Shown in pieces: positions 1-8,649 of a stretch of 64,000 nt of DNA. The translations under genes were made by a program, and so were the position numbers. Position 1 is the first letter of the stretch. Each line of letters opens with the position of its first letter. A model generated the notes under the pieces. The model was given only the letters and a program-made list of their open reading frames with translations, made no database searches and was not told where the DNA came from. Source of the DNA: Amycolatopsis sp. cg9 (GTDB lineage: Bacteria > Actinomycetota > Actinomycetes > Mycobacteriales > Pseudonocardiaceae). The stretch covers positions 8,106,501-8,170,500 of the forward strand of contig NZ_CP166850.1 of NCBI RefSeq assembly GCF_041346945.1. Direction: 5' to 3'.

Positions 1-208
1 GGGCACGGCGGTGCCGTCGTGGCTGTGTTCAGGGTCGCTGAAGCTGGGCCTGGGCCCGGTGACGGAGGTGGGCTTCAACGCCCTCCACACCCGCCTGGGC
101 ATCGCGATGACGAACACGCAGACGCTGACCGAGCGCCAGCGACCGGCGGGGTCGAACAACCTGTTCGTGGCGTGGCAGACGCTGACCCACGCCGCCAACC
201 CGGCTTGA
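1..208 (+). CDS. C-terminal end of a CDS, possibly alginate-lyase-like
   Basis: An open frame runs in from the left edge and ends at TGA 206-208, giving about 68 C-terminal residues; no start lies in the window. The tail (GPVTEVGFNALHTRLGIAM, then RPAGSNNLFVAWQTLTHA) resembles from memory the end of secreted alginate-lyase-family proteins, which close with a similar 'YNALH..LG' and 'W.TLTH' pattern. That is weak evidence and the function should be treated as unknown. A clear hairpin follows 13 nt after the stop, which supports a real gene end here. Confidence 0.5.
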   Translation, partial: GTAVPSWLCSGSLKLGLGPVTEVGFNALHTRLGIAMTNTQTLTERQRPAGSNNLFVAWQTLTHAANPA

Positions 209-220
209 TCTTGGGTATCG

Positions 221-254
221 GTCCGCCTGACTTGTTTGCGCAGGTCAGGCGGAC
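221..254 (+). terminator. Terminator hairpin after the first CDS
   Basis: An 11-bp perfect stem (GTCCGCCTGAC at 221-231 with GTCAGGCGGAC at 244-254) encloses a 12-nt loop and starts 13 nt after the stop codon. There is no U-run, as is common for actinobacterial terminators. Confidence 0.7.
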
Positions 255-266
255 TGGGGACCCTGC

Positions 267-297
267 TTGCAGAGGGGTTTGAGGGGCACGCTAGAGT
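267..297 (+). promoter_or_regulatory. Probable tRNA-Pro promoter
   Basis: TTGCAG (267-272) and TAGAGT (292-297) form a -35/-10-like pair with a 19-nt spacer, about 30 nt upstream of the mature tRNA 5' end. The -10 is good and the spacer slightly long. Confidence 0.5.
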
Positions 298-326
298 ACT
301 TCTCACGCACTCAGCGAGTGCGGGTC

Positions 327-400
<74 letters not shown>

Positions 401-405
401 CGGAC

Positions 406-435
406 AAGCCACGTTCACGCAGGTGAACGTGGCTT
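406..435 (+). terminator. tRNA-Pro terminator
   Basis: A 13-bp stem (AAGCCACGTTCAC at 406-418 with GTGAACGTGGCTT at 423-435) encloses a 4-nt loop and begins 5 nt after the tRNA. It is followed by TCGTCG, a short T-containing tail. Confidence 0.8.
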
Positions 436-575
436 TCGTCGTATCCGGGTAGCGATACGCCAGAGGGATGTAGCGATCAGAGGCCGCTTGGCGACTCACA
501 TCACGTGAGGACATCGCCCCTCGGACAGCACGACGGCATGCCTGACTCCAGACATTCCGATCAAGCCGGCCGGCT

Positions 576-2966
576 GTGACCACCGCCGCCTCGGCGAACA
601 GTGAGGACTGGCCGCGATGCGCGTCCAGCCGCGATGCGCGGGGTGAGCGACATCGCGAGTGTCGCGGGGTGCCCGCCACAGGCTTCGATCGCTGCTTGGC
701 CCACCTGGACCCGGCGGAACTCGGCGAATACTTCTCACGCTTGACCCCGGGCGCCGACATCGACCTTCGTGGTACCACCATTGATTCGCCGTTGCTCAAC
801 CGCGTCAGCGAGGCTTTGACGCGGCCGGGTGATTCAGCTTCAACAGTGCGATACGGTCGTGCCGACTTTCGCGGTGCCATTTTCGTTCAGAATGTCGAAT
901 TCGGTCGCGTCAACTTTACCGGGAACACTTACTTCCGCGGTGCGACATTCAACAAAGAGGCCGACTTTCGCGACGCAGTGTTCGGCGATCATTCCGACTT
1001 TCGTGGAGCGCGGTTCACCGAACACGCGGACTTCCGGGAAACGACGTTCACCAAGCGAACCGACTTCGGCCGCGCCGCCTTCGCGCAAGGTGCAGACTTC
1101 GATGAAGCAAGTTTCACCGAGAACGCCGACTTCGGTGGAGCGTACTTCGCGCAAGGAGCTAGCTTTCAGTACTCGAAATTTGCCGAGTACGCCGACTTCG
1201 GACATGCAACCTTCAAACAGAACACCAGCTTCAACCACGCTACCTTTACCGAAAACGCCAACTTCCGCACTTCAAAGTTCAAGGACCGTGCCAGGTTCGA
1301 CAAAGTCACCTTTGGGGACAACGTCAACTTTCGCGCCGCAACCTTTACCAACCATGCGAGTTTCGACGATGCAGTCTTCGCCAAGCAAGCCATGTTCAGC
1401 GGCGCTACTTCCATCGACAGCGTCGACTTCACAGGTGCAAATTTTGCCGAGGCCGTCGTCTTCCGCGGTATCAGCTTCACCGGATTTGCCGACTTCAGCG
1501 GCGCAACCTTCGCCAAGCACGCCAATTTTCTCGAAACCAATTTCGCCAACGATGCCGGCTTTCGTGGTACGAACTTCGCACGCGGCGCCGACTTCATCGG
1601 CACCCGATTCGGCGATCGCGCCACTTTTACCCGGGCAACCTTCACTCGGGACGCCAACTTCCGCAAAACGATCTTCATTCGAACCGCCGACTTCTGCGAA
1701 ACATCTTTTTCCGAGGACGCCGATTTTTCGGAAGCGACATTCGCCCAAGACGCCATATTTCGCGGAGTGCATTTCGGCAGAGTCGTTAACTTCCACTACA
1801 CAACCTGCGCCGGAAGCATCGATTTCGCGAACACCACCCTTGCGAACAACGAACGCTTGGGTCCACTCATAGCAGACCGCATCGACCTTCGAGGAGCACA
1901 GTTCGAGACCGCTACGACAATCGAGGCGGAGACCAGCGAGATCACTTGCCAGCGAGCGCGATTCACCGGCGGAGTGGAACTTCGCATCCGCCACGGACTG
2001 GTAGATCTTGCTGAAACTTTCATGGGAACGGCATCATCCTTGGCAACATCGGCAGGCGAATTCACCATCGACGGATTGGACGACTTACCCCCTCTACGGG
2101 TTCCGCAGGAGCAGATCGACAGATGGCGCGCCACGGGTTATTCGCTTGATCATCGCCCTGTTTTGAAGTCCCTTAGGGGTACCGACGTGTCAGAACTGGC
2201 CCTGACCGATGTCGATCTACGCTGGTGTCGCTTCGCCGGTGCACACCACCTGGACAAATTGCGCATCGAGGGTGACAGCCCCTTCTCGCGGCCACCGCGC
2301 GCTTGGTGGCGCGACGCGCGGCAGGTGGTTTTCGAGGAACATCCCTGGCGCGCCCGCTTGACGCCGAAGTCCGGCTGGTCGAAGGCCGCTCCGTTCGACA
2401 AGGCGAGGGACCAGGGCGAGCAGGTCGGAGCGGATCGCCTTGCAGCGCTGTACCGATCGTTGCGCAAGGCACTCGAAGACGGCAAGAACGAGGCTGGCGC
2501 AGGGGACTTCTACTACGGCGAACAAGAAGCTCGGCGACGCGCGGACGGCAGTTCACTTGCCGAACGGAAAATTCTATTGGCGTACTGGCTGATCTCGGGA
2601 TACGGACAACGAGCGGCACGCGCCTTCGTCGCCTTGCTCGGGGTGATCGCCGTGACCACGGTCCTGCTCGTCACCTGCGGACTGCCGGCCCCCGGCCCCG
2701 CTTCACAATCCACGACGATCACACGGGGATCGCAGACGACCACGATCGTCGAAGACCCGCGACCGCAGCTACCCGCAAGCAACGCCCGGTGGACGTGGAG
2801 TCGCTTGGACGCCTCCGTGCGCATCGCGCTGGGCGCGGTGGTGTTCCGCGACGCGAGCCAAAAGCTGACCACTGCCGGCGTTTGGGCGGTCATGATCGCG
2901 CGGTTCACCGGCCCCATTTTGCTTGCCCTCACCGCGCTGGCCATCCGCGCTCGGGTCAAGAGGTGA
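576..2966 (+). CDS. Pentapeptide-type repeat protein with C-terminal membrane anchor
   Basis: This 796-residue protein opens with a Cys-rich stretch (C at about 15, 28 and 39; CRG...FDRCLAHL) common at the N-terminus of actinobacterial pentapeptide proteins. From about residue 88 to 400 it is nearly all repeats of the form F-x-x-[AT]-x-F-x-x-x-[AV]-[DN]. The period is 11 residues with roughly 27 units, matching the 'Pentapeptide_3' type rather than plain A(D/N)LXX, and it should form a right-handed quadrilateral beta-helix. Two hydrophobic segments near the C-terminus (about 690-712 and 765-790) suggest anchoring in the membrane with the repeats cytoplasmic. The GTG start at 576 has no good Shine-Dalgarno, so the true start may be slightly downstream. 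Role unknown. Codon use looks less GC-extreme in the repeats than in neighbouring genes. Confidence 0.85.
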   Translation: MTTAASANSEDWPRCASSRDARGERHRECRGVPATGFDRCLAHLDPAELGEYFSRLTPGADIDLRGTTIDSPLLNRVSEALTRPGDSASTVRYGRADFRGAIFVQNVEFGRVNFTGNTYFRGATFNKEADFRDAVFGDHSDFRGARFTEHADFRETTFTKRTDFGRAAFAQGADFDEASFTENADFGGAYFAQGASFQYSKFAEYADFGHATFKQNTSFNHATFTENANFRTSKFKDRARFDKVTFGDNVNFRAATFTNHASFDDAVFAKQAMFSGATSIDSVDFTGANFAEAVVFRGISFTGFADFSGATFAKHANFLETNFANDAGFRGTNFARGADFIGTRFGDRATFTRATFTRDANFRKTIFIRTADFCETSFSEDADFSEATFAQDAIFRGVHFGRVVNFHYTTCAGSIDFANTTLANNERLGPLIADRIDLRGAQFETATTIEAETSEITCQRARFTGGVELRIRHGLVDLAETFMGTASSLATSAGEFTIDGLDDLPPLRVPQEQIDRWRATGYSLDHRPVLKSLRGTDVSELALTDVDLRWCRFAGAHHLDKLRIEGDSPFSRPPRAWWRDARQVVFEEHPWRARLTPKSGWSKAAPFDKARDQGEQVGADRLAALYRSLRKALEDGKNEAGAGDFYYGEQEARRRADGSSLAERKILLAYWLISGYGQRAARAFVALLGVIAVTTVLLVTCGLPAPGPASQSTTITRGSQTTTIVEDPRPQLPASNARWTWSRLDASVRIALGAVVFRDASQKLTTAGVWAVMIARFTGPILLALTALAIRARVKR

Positions 2967-3032
2967 CGAGACGACCGAGCAAAGCGTTCACCGGCTAGAG
3001 TCACGTCAGCCGACGCCACAGGGGGACGCACC

Positions 3033-3836
3033 ATGACCGAGCAGGAGGGGGCGGACTGGATTCCGCCCGGCGCCGATCTTTCCCGGCCCAGTGCCGCCCG
3101 GATCTACGACTACCTGCTCGGCGGGGCGCACAACCTCACCGCCGATCGGGAGGTTGCGCGGAAGCTCGAAGCCATCCAACCCCAGGTCGCCGCCGTAGCT
3201 CGGCGCAACCGGGCCTTTCTGCGGAGGGCCGTGAGGTTCCTCCTCGACCAGGGCGTGAGGCAGTTCCTCGACCTCGGCTCCGGCATCCCCACCGTCGGCA
3301 ACGTCCACGAAGTCGCCCAAGCCACCGACCCGACCTCGCGAGTCGTCTACGTCGACTACGAACCCGTCGCCGTTGCGCACAGTCGGATGTTGCTCAAAGG
3401 GAACAACAACGCCGCTACCGTCGAGGCCGATGCCACCGATACCGAAGCGGTCCTGCACGCCGATGCCACCAAGCGGCTGCTTGACCTCGGGAAACCCATC
3501 GGGCTGCTGGCCATCACCCTCGGGCACTACCTCCCGGACGTCGAGACCATCTTCAAGGACTACCGCGAAGCCCTCGCCCCCGGCAGCTACCTCGCGCTCA
3601 CGCACCTCACCAACGACTTCGCCGTCCTGAACGATCCGCGGGTCGCCGAAACCATGCGGCAGACGCAGGATCACATCTTCCCCCGGACGAAAACCGAAGT
3701 CAGAGCGCTCTTCGACGGCTTCGAGCTCGTCGAACCCGGGCTGACCACCTCGGCGAACTGGCGGCCCGACCGCCTGGCCGCCGTCGTCGATCCGGAAGAA
3801 GACGGGCTCTACGCCGGCGTCGGCGTCAAGCCGTAG
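3033..3836 (+). CDS. SAM-dependent methyltransferase, Methyltransf_19 (DUF574) family
   Basis: A 267-aa protein starting at ATG with AGGGGGA 8 nt upstream. The N-terminal signature (SAARIYDYLLGGAHNLTADRE) and SAM-binding motif I (FLDLGSGIPTVGNVHE, about residues 78-93) are those of the PF04672 family, which is strongly expanded in actinomycetes. YVDYEPVAVAHS (about 108-119) is the motif II acidic loop. Substrates are unknown for nearly all members. It lies 66 nt after the pentapeptide protein on the same strand; a TAGAGT box at 2996-3001 could be a -10 of its own but has no convincing -35. It converges with the zinc-finger gene, overlapping its 3' end by 11 nt. Confidence 0.92.
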   Translation: MTEQEGADWIPPGADLSRPSAARIYDYLLGGAHNLTADREVARKLEAIQPQVAAVARRNRAFLRRAVRFLLDQGVRQFLDLGSGIPTVGNVHEVAQATDPTSRVVYVDYEPVAVAHSRMLLKGNNNAATVEADATDTEAVLHADATKRLLDLGKPIGLLAITLGHYLPDVETIFKDYREALAPGSYLALTHLTNDFAVLNDPRVAETMRQTQDHIFPRTKTEVRALFDGFELVEPGLTTSANWRPDRLAAVVDPEEDGLYAGVGVKP

Positions 3837-4176
3837 AGCCGAAGCGCTCCCACGCCGACTGGCGGGTCATTCCCAATGCCTCGCCGATCTGGGACCACGT
3901 GCCACCCAGGGAGCGGGCCTTTCCGACCCACGCCGCCAGGTTCTGCTGGACCTGGGTGGTCGCCGCGGACACCGGAGCCAGGTTCTGGAGGACCTGTGCC
4001 AGCGGAAGGTCGTGTTCCCACGGCGCGATGAGAGGCGCGTCCGCCGGCTTGCCCTCGATCACCGACACGCACAACTTCACGCAACCGTCGCAGATGAAGA
4101 CGCCTGGGCCGCCCACCAGGGTCTCCACCTCCGTGTTCGGCTTGGCGCAGAACGAACACCGGGCGATGACCACCAT
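3826..4176 (-). CDS. ClpX-type zinc-finger protein with C-terminal helix-turn-helix
   Basis: A 116-aa protein. Residues 7-32 hold a C4 zinc finger (CSFCAKP...CDGCV) of the type at the N-terminus of ClpX, without any AAA+ domain. The C-terminus (about 88-113, WSQIGEALGMTRQSAWERF) is a helix-turn-helix, suggesting a small DNA-binding or adaptor protein. The ATG is preceded by AAGGAGG at ideal spacing, and a -35/-10 pair lies just upstream. Such proteins are widespread in Pseudonocardiaceae and uncharacterised. A second zf-ClpX protein without HTH lies at 20609-20953. Confidence 0.85.
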   Translation of the reverse strand: MVVIARCSFCAKPNTEVETLVGGPGVFICDGCVKLCVSVIEGKPADAPLIAPWEHDLPLAQVLQNLAPVSAATTQVQQNLAAWVGKARSLGGTWSQIGEALGMTRQSAWERFGSTA

Positions 4177-4198
4177 CAGGACCTCCTTGTCAGGGCCG

Positions 4199-4228
4199 AC
4201 CTTACAGACGTAAGGGTGCGCCTGACAA
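4199..4228 (-). promoter_or_regulatory. Promoter of the zinc-finger/HTH gene, with palindrome
   Basis: Read on the minus strand, TTGTCA (4228-4223) and TAAGGT (4204-4199) are separated by 18 nt, upstream of the AAGGAGG and ATG of the 3826-4176 gene. The dyad CTTAC-AGAC-GTAAG (4201-4214) overlaps the -10 and could be an operator, perhaps for the HTH product itself (inference). The promoter overlaps the last codons of the next gene upstream. Confidence 0.6.
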
Positions 4229-4591
4229 GAGGAACGACGATGTCCACTCGGACAGCTCGGTGAACCGGCCCGTCAGCTCCTCGATCTCGGCCCAGCGGCG
4301 GTGCTCCCGCTCGAGGTCCGGCACCAGGAAGTCCTCCACCAGCAACAAGAGCGTCGCGATCTCGTACGCGACGTCGGCCAGCTGGAGGAACGGGCGGTAC
4401 TCCGCAGGCGTGCCCGAACCACAACGCACGGCCCAGTCGCGGGCGCCGTGGCCCGCCTGCCGGCACACCGCCACCACACGGCGGCGCAGCTGGCCGCGGC
4501 GGGAGTCCGGGTCGGATTCGGCCAGCGGGGCGACGTTCCAGGCCACCGACAGCAGGCAGCAGCCGGCGTCGTCCATCGAGTCAGCGATCAC
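4202..4591 (-). CDS. Hypothetical protein, 129 aa
   Basis: I do not recognise this protein. It is rich in Arg and Glu and predicted largely helical, with no signal peptide or membrane segment. It contains a CRQAGHGARDWAVRCG stretch and a hydrophobic EIATLLLLVEDFLV helix. Start uncertain: GTG at 4591 or ATG at 4576; neither has a Shine-Dalgarno. It sits between two minus-strand genes and its 3' end overlaps the promoter of the zinc-finger gene. Codon positions look like genuine coding sequence and no better frame exists on either strand. Confidence 0.6.
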   Translation of the reverse strand: MIADSMDDAGCCLLSVAWNVAPLAESDPDSRRGQLRRRVVAVCRQAGHGARDWAVRCGSGTPAEYRPFLQLADVAYEIATLLLLVEDFLVPDLEREHRRWAEIEELTGRFTELSEWTSSFLLSGAPLRL

Positions 4592-4642
4592 ACGGCGTAC
4601 TCTGCGGACCCGCGCACAGTTCCGCCGCTCCGACTCGCCTGG

Positions 4643-5890
4643 TCAGCCTATCGAGTGAAGAACCGGCCCGGATCGGGTGAGCATCGGCAGCGAGATGAAA
4701 TCGGCCAGGGCCTGCTGGCCGGCCGCGTTGGCGTGGATGCCGTCGCCGTTGTCGTAGGCCGGGAGGATGCTGTTGGGCTTCAGCGGGTCCTTGAGCACCT
4801 GGTCGAAGTCGACGACGCCCGAACAGGTGCCACCGCAATCGCTCCACCGGGAAACGAAGAGGCCGATCTCGTGCCGGGCCAGGTTCGCCGCGTCGCCGTA
4901 GCCGGGGCGCGGCGTGCTCGGCGTGACGTACACCGCGATGCCCGCCGCGCGCAGGCGCTGGAACACCGCGCGGTAGCTGTCCAGGATCGTCGCCGCGTCG
5001 CAGCCGTACGCGAGGTCGTTGGTGCCGTAGTAGTAGATCACCGCCGTGACGCCGTGCAGCGCCAGGACGTCCCGGTCGAGCCGGCTCTGCGCGTCCAGGC
5101 CCGCGACCGACGGCGGCATCCCGGGGCACGACGCGGCGCTCGTCGTGCCCGCGACGCCGGCATTGGCGACGGCGAGCGGTGCGGCCGAGGCGACGAGCCG
5201 CCGCGCCAGGTCGTCGGTCCAGCGCCGGTCGGCGCCGAGCTGCGTGCACCCCGGGCCGCAGTTCGTGCTGCCGATGCCGTCGACGACCGAGCTGCCGAAC
5301 GGCACGACCGCGCCCTTCAGCGCGGTGTTGTGCACGTCGACCGCGCTGACGACGTACGTGGACCCGACCGTCGACGTGAAGGCGGTGCCCGGGCCGTCGG
5401 CGGCGTGGTCGCCCGAGCCCGGTGGGGTCAGGTAGTTGTCGCGCAGGGCCGCGCCGTGGCGGCCGACGACCGCCGTGCCCTCGACGGACATGCTCACGGC
5501 CAGGTTCGAGTCCGGCCTCGTGACCAGCCGCGTCTCGTCGCTCCAGACCTCGCCGCCGGCCGGGATCGTCACGCCCGCGCGGCCGGCGAACGTCAGCGGA
5601 CGCGAGGTGGTCACCGCGGCGCCACCCGCGCTCGGGCCGGCGGTCGCGTGCCCGATGGTCAGCGGCCCGGTGCCGAAGGTGTTCTGGAACCGGACGCGGA
5701 CCGCGTCCCCGCCCTGGCTGAGGTGGGTGATCATGCGCAGCGACTGCGCGGACACCGGCGCGTCGGCCCGGCCGTCCTGCGACTGGGCCCACGAGGTGAA
5801 CCAGGCGGGCCCGGCCCCGGCGGCTCCCGGAGCCGAAGCGACGACCGCGGCGACCACGGAAAACGCGGCCAGAAGGGCGATCCTGCGCAC
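4643..5890 (-). CDS. Secreted SGNH/GDSL-family hydrolase
   Basis: A 415-aa extracellular esterase/lipase-like protein. GTG at 5890 is preferred because GGAGG lies 4-5 nt upstream and it gives a clean Sec signal peptide (MRRIALLAAFSVVAAVVASAPGA). An upstream ATG at 5908 is in frame but lacks a ribosome site. SGNH blocks are visible: the block I variant FGSSVVDGIGST, block III YYYGTNDLAYG, and the catalytic Asp-His block DGIHANAAGQQ near the C-terminus. The N-terminal 170 residues form the beta-sandwich seen in longer family members. The substrate is probably an acetylated polysaccharide or lipid ester (inference). It is monocistronic, divergent from the small gene at 6022. Confidence 0.9.
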   Translation of the reverse strand: MRRIALLAAFSVVAAVVASAPGAAGAGPAWFTSWAQSQDGRADAPVSAQSLRMITHLSQGGDAVRVRFQNTFGTGPLTIGHATAGPSAGGAAVTTSRPLTFAGRAGVTIPAGGEVWSDETRLVTRPDSNLAVSMSVEGTAVVGRHGAALRDNYLTPPGSGDHAADGPGTAFTSTVGSTYVVSAVDVHNTALKGAVVPFGSSVVDGIGSTNCGPGCTQLGADRRWTDDLARRLVASAAPLAVANAGVAGTTSAASCPGMPPSVAGLDAQSRLDRDVLALHGVTAVIYYYGTNDLAYGCDAATILDSYRAVFQRLRAAGIAVYVTPSTPRPGYGDAANLARHEIGLFVSRWSDCGGTCSGVVDFDQVLKDPLKPNSILPAYDNGDGIHANAAGQQALADFISLPMLTRSGPVLHSIG

Positions 5891-6021
5891 GGCGCCTCCC
5901 ACGTCCATTGAGGACAGTCGACGGCGACCGCCCCGCAGCCGATCGTAAGCAGCCGGTCACGCGAACGACAGGATTCTGTCCGATCTTGTCAGCGGCGGCG
6001 GAGGTGCAGTTCGATGGCGGC

Positions 6022-6270
6022 ATGGAGCAACCACTCTTCGGCGAGCCCTTCGAGACCCCCGACGGCACCACGGTGATCCCCGTCAGCCGCCCGGTCGGGG
6101 TGTTCGCGGTCCGGGACGGCCAGGCCAAGTGGGAACCGGCCGTCGACGCCACGCGCGTCGCCCTGATCGCGGTGACGACCGGCCTGGTGGCCGCGGCCTT
6201 GGGCACGCTCGCGGTGCTGCGCCGGCCGCCGTGGCCGGACCTGCGGGCCGTCGAACCCCGGCGCCGCTAA
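6022..6270 (+). CDS. Small GerW-like protein with C-terminal membrane helix
   Basis: An 82-aa protein (MEQPLFGEPFETPDGTTVIPVSRPVG...). The FGEP...DGTTVIPV pattern resembles the core of GerW/YtfJ-type sporulation-associated proteins, but here it is followed by one membrane helix (about residues 45-66) and a short basic tail. Start uncertain: GTG 6004 has an overlapping GGAGG and TTG 5986 is also in frame; ATG 6022 has GGCGG 1 nt upstream. It converges with the GH25 gene, with 4-nt overlap (6267-6270). Function unknown. Confidence 0.65.
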   Translation: MEQPLFGEPFETPDGTTVIPVSRPVGVFAVRDGQAKWEPAVDATRVALIAVTTGLVAAALGTLAVLRRPPWPDLRAVEPRRR

Positions 6271-7109
6271 GCGCCGCCGGTCGCCGCGCCCTTGGCCAGC
6301 GCCTGGACCCGGCCGAAGGGGCCGTTGTAGTAGTTCTGGTCCCCCGGCAGGCCGCCGCCGCGGGCGAACTGCCAGATGCTCTGCTTGTCCCAGCCCGCGG
6401 GCAGTTCGCCGACCTCCGGGCCGTAGCGCGCGAGCCAGAGCGGGTTGGTGTTGCCGAACCCCGCCGCGTTGCCGGTGCAGCGCTTCCACCACGCCGTGCT
6501 GGTGTAGATCAGCGCACTGCGCTTCACCTTCGCCAGGTACGTGCGGGTGAAGTCCGCGATCCACGCCGTCATGTCCGCCGCGTTCTTGCCGTAGCAGGTT
6601 TCGCCGTACGGGTTGTACTCGATGTCGAGCGCGCCCGGCAGGGTCGTGCCGTCGGCGCGCCAGCCGCCGCCGTGGGCGATGAAGTACTCCGCCTGCTCGG
6701 CGCCGCCGGAGACGTCCGGGCGGGCGAAGTGGTAGGCGCCGCGGATGATGCCCGCCGCGTGCGCGCCGTCGTACTGCTGCGCGTACTGCGGGTTGACGAA
6801 CCCGGTGCCTTCGGTCGCCTTGACGTAGGTGAACTGCGCGCCGGCCCCGGCCGCGGCGGGCCAGTCGACCGGGCCCTGGTGCCCGCTGACGTCGTGGCCG
6901 AGCGTCTGCCCGAGGTCGTCCACGCGCGGGGTGCCCTGCACGCCTTCGTGCACCGCGATCTGCGTGCCGGCGTAGTTCGCGTCCGCCAGCGAATAGTCGG
7001 GGGCGGCCGCCGCGGGCGGGGCGGTGACCACCGCCGCGAGCGCGGCCAGCGCGCCCGCTCCGGCGAGCCGCGCCCGCCACTTCGGTTGTTCGGCCAGGCT
7101 TCGGCTCAT
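6267..7109 (-). CDS. Secreted GH25 muramidase (lysozyme)
   Basis: A 280-aa secreted enzyme expected to cleave the MurNAc-GlcNAc bond of peptidoglycan. The ATG at 7109 is chosen because GGAG lies 5 nt upstream and it begins an export signal (MSRSLAEQPKWRARLAGAGALAALAAV, cleavage near APPAAAAPD). The GH25 barrel shows the acidic motifs: HDVSGHQGPVDW, YVKATEG, and PGALDIEYN with the DxE catalytic pair. Further family motifs are YIYTS-like ALIYTSTAWW and the C-terminal SIWQFA. No cell-wall-binding domain is attached. In actinomycetes such enzymes act in growth or in lysis of competitors. Confidence 0.93.
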   Translation of the reverse strand: MSRSLAEQPKWRARLAGAGALAALAAVVTAPPAAAAPDYSLADANYAGTQIAVHEGVQGTPRVDDLGQTLGHDVSGHQGPVDWPAAAGAGAQFTYVKATEGTGFVNPQYAQQYDGAHAAGIIRGAYHFARPDVSGGAEQAEYFIAHGGGWRADGTTLPGALDIEYNPYGETCYGKNAADMTAWIADFTRTYLAKVKRSALIYTSTAWWKRCTGNAAGFGNTNPLWLARYGPEVGELPAGWDKQSIWQFARGGGLPGDQNYYNGPFGRVQALAKGAATGGA

Positions 7110-7200
7110 CCGGGCTCCGATCTCGGTACTGGCACGTCCGGAGCCCATGCTGCCTGCCCGTGTCGCTCTTCGCGACACTTCTGTCACTCGATGTAGTGAT

Positions 7201-8649
7201 CTACAGCTCGGTCGTGATGATCGCTTCCACGAGGACCTCCCCCACCCGGGTCAGTTCGACGGCCCCGTCGTCCGGGTGCAGCCGGACGAGCCCGCGCGCG
7301 GCCAGCGAGCGGAACCTGCCCAGCCACGGCTCCGCGAACAGCGACCGGCCGGGGAACCGCGTGCGGTGCAGCGAGTCCCGCAGCGGCTGCAACGTCGTCA
7401 GCGCCATCTTGACCGCCCGCGCCTCTTGCGCTTCGGGCGTGAACCGGGTCGCCGACCCCAGCGGGATCCGGCCGGCCGACACGGTTTCGGTGTACCGCAG
7501 GGAGTTCACGTCGGTGATCGCCTCCGACGCGCGGCAGCTCGAGCTGCCGCCGAGCCCGATCGCGACCTCGGCCTCCTGCCGGTCCTGGTCGACCATGATG
7601 GACTTCCACTTCTCCGGCCCGAGCCCGTCGCGCGCGAAGTACATCGTCGGGTGCTCGGTGTACCCCGCCGCGCGCAGGCCTTCGGTGAGCAGCTCGCGCA
7701 TCTGGTACTGCTCGCCGAGGGTCGGCCAGCGGTGGCCGTCGCGCACCAGTTTGTCCCGGTAGGACGGCAGCTGCCAGGCGGCGGGCTTCTCCCCGGTGAC
7801 GCCGGTGCGGGTGTCGCTGTAGGACGCCAGGTGCAGCTTCGTGCACACCACCGCGGTGACTTCGTTCTCCAGCACGACGTCCAGGTCGCGCCGGACGCTG
7901 TCGAGGGTCTGGTCGAGCAGGCCGTACATCAGGTCGATGCTGACCCAGTCGAACCCGGCGCGCTGCGCGTTGCGGACGAAGTCGACGCACATCGCCGCGC
8001 TGTGCTCGCGGCCGCACAGGTCGAGGACGTGGTCGTCGAACGACTGGACGCCGCTGGACAGCTTGGTGCAGCCCAGTTCCCGCAGCAGGTCCAGCTTCGC
8101 CGGGGTGAACGTGCTGGGGTCGCCCTCGAAGCGGATCGTCGTGTCCGGGGTGAACCCGAAGTGCGCGCGGTAGAACTCCAGCAGCCGGCGGATCTCCGGT
8201 TCCGGGAGCAGCGAGGGCGTGCCGCCGAAGACGTTGAACTCCCCCACCTCGGCCCCGGCCAGGTGCGGCACGGCGTCGAGCCACAGCTTCGCCTCGGCGA
8301 TGTTCAGGTCGACCCAGTGCTTCGCCTTTTCGTACGTCACCTCCGGTTTGCCCTTCACCAGCACCACCGGGTACTGGCAGAACCGGCAGCGGTAGGCGCA
8401 GGTCGGGATGTAGGACCACAGGTGGATCGGGCCGGACGACGCGAGCTGCGCGTCCAGGTCCCGCAGGAACTCCGCCGGCGTGCCGGGGACGTTGCCGGGG
8501 AACACGTGCGCCCCGAACGGGTCTTCGCGGACGAACTCCAGCAGGTGCCGGTTCTCGGGCGCTTCCAGGGCGTCGAGCACGGCGGGCCGGGGCCACGCCG
8601 GGTCGAGGCCGTGCAGCGAGCCGATCGCGTCTTCGTAGGCGAGCGTCAT
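7201..8649 (-). CDS. HemN-like radical SAM enzyme
   Basis: A 482-aa enzyme. The radical-SAM cluster motif CAYRCRFC (CxxxCxxC, about residues 84-91) should bind [4Fe-4S]. FNVFGGTPSLLP and LSSGVQSFDD follow the HemN/HemW pattern (GGGTPS, GVQS). It is not a standard HemW: the N-terminal 75 residues and the C-terminus are unfamiliar, and the sequence before the cluster (LWSYIPTCAYRC) differs from LYIHIPFC. Its ATG shares one base with the stop of the upstream glycosyltransferase (TGATG), so the two are translationally coupled and probably act on the same substrate. An open frame continues far upstream through the glycosyltransferase in another phase; that part is a shadow. Confidence 0.88.
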   Translation of the reverse strand: MTLAYEDAIGSLHGLDPAWPRPAVLDALEAPENRHLLEFVREDPFGAHVFPGNVPGTPAEFLRDLDAQLASSGPIHLWSYIPTCAYRCRFCQYPVVLVKGKPEVTYEKAKHWVDLNIAEAKLWLDAVPHLAGAEVGEFNVFGGTPSLLPEPEIRRLLEFYRAHFGFTPDTTIRFEGDPSTFTPAKLDLLRELGCTKLSSGVQSFDDHVLDLCGREHSAAMCVDFVRNAQRAGFDWVSIDLMYGLLDQTLDSVRRDLDVVLENEVTAVVCTKLHLASYSDTRTGVTGEKPAAWQLPSYRDKLVRDGHRWPTLGEQYQMRELLTEGLRAAGYTEHPTMYFARDGLGPEKWKSIMVDQDRQEAEVAIGLGGSSSCRASEAITDVNSLRYTETVSAGRIPLGSATRFTPEAQEARAVKMALTTLQPLRDSLHRTRFPGRSLFAEPWLGRFRSLAARGLVRLHPDDGAVELTRVGEVLVEAIITTEL

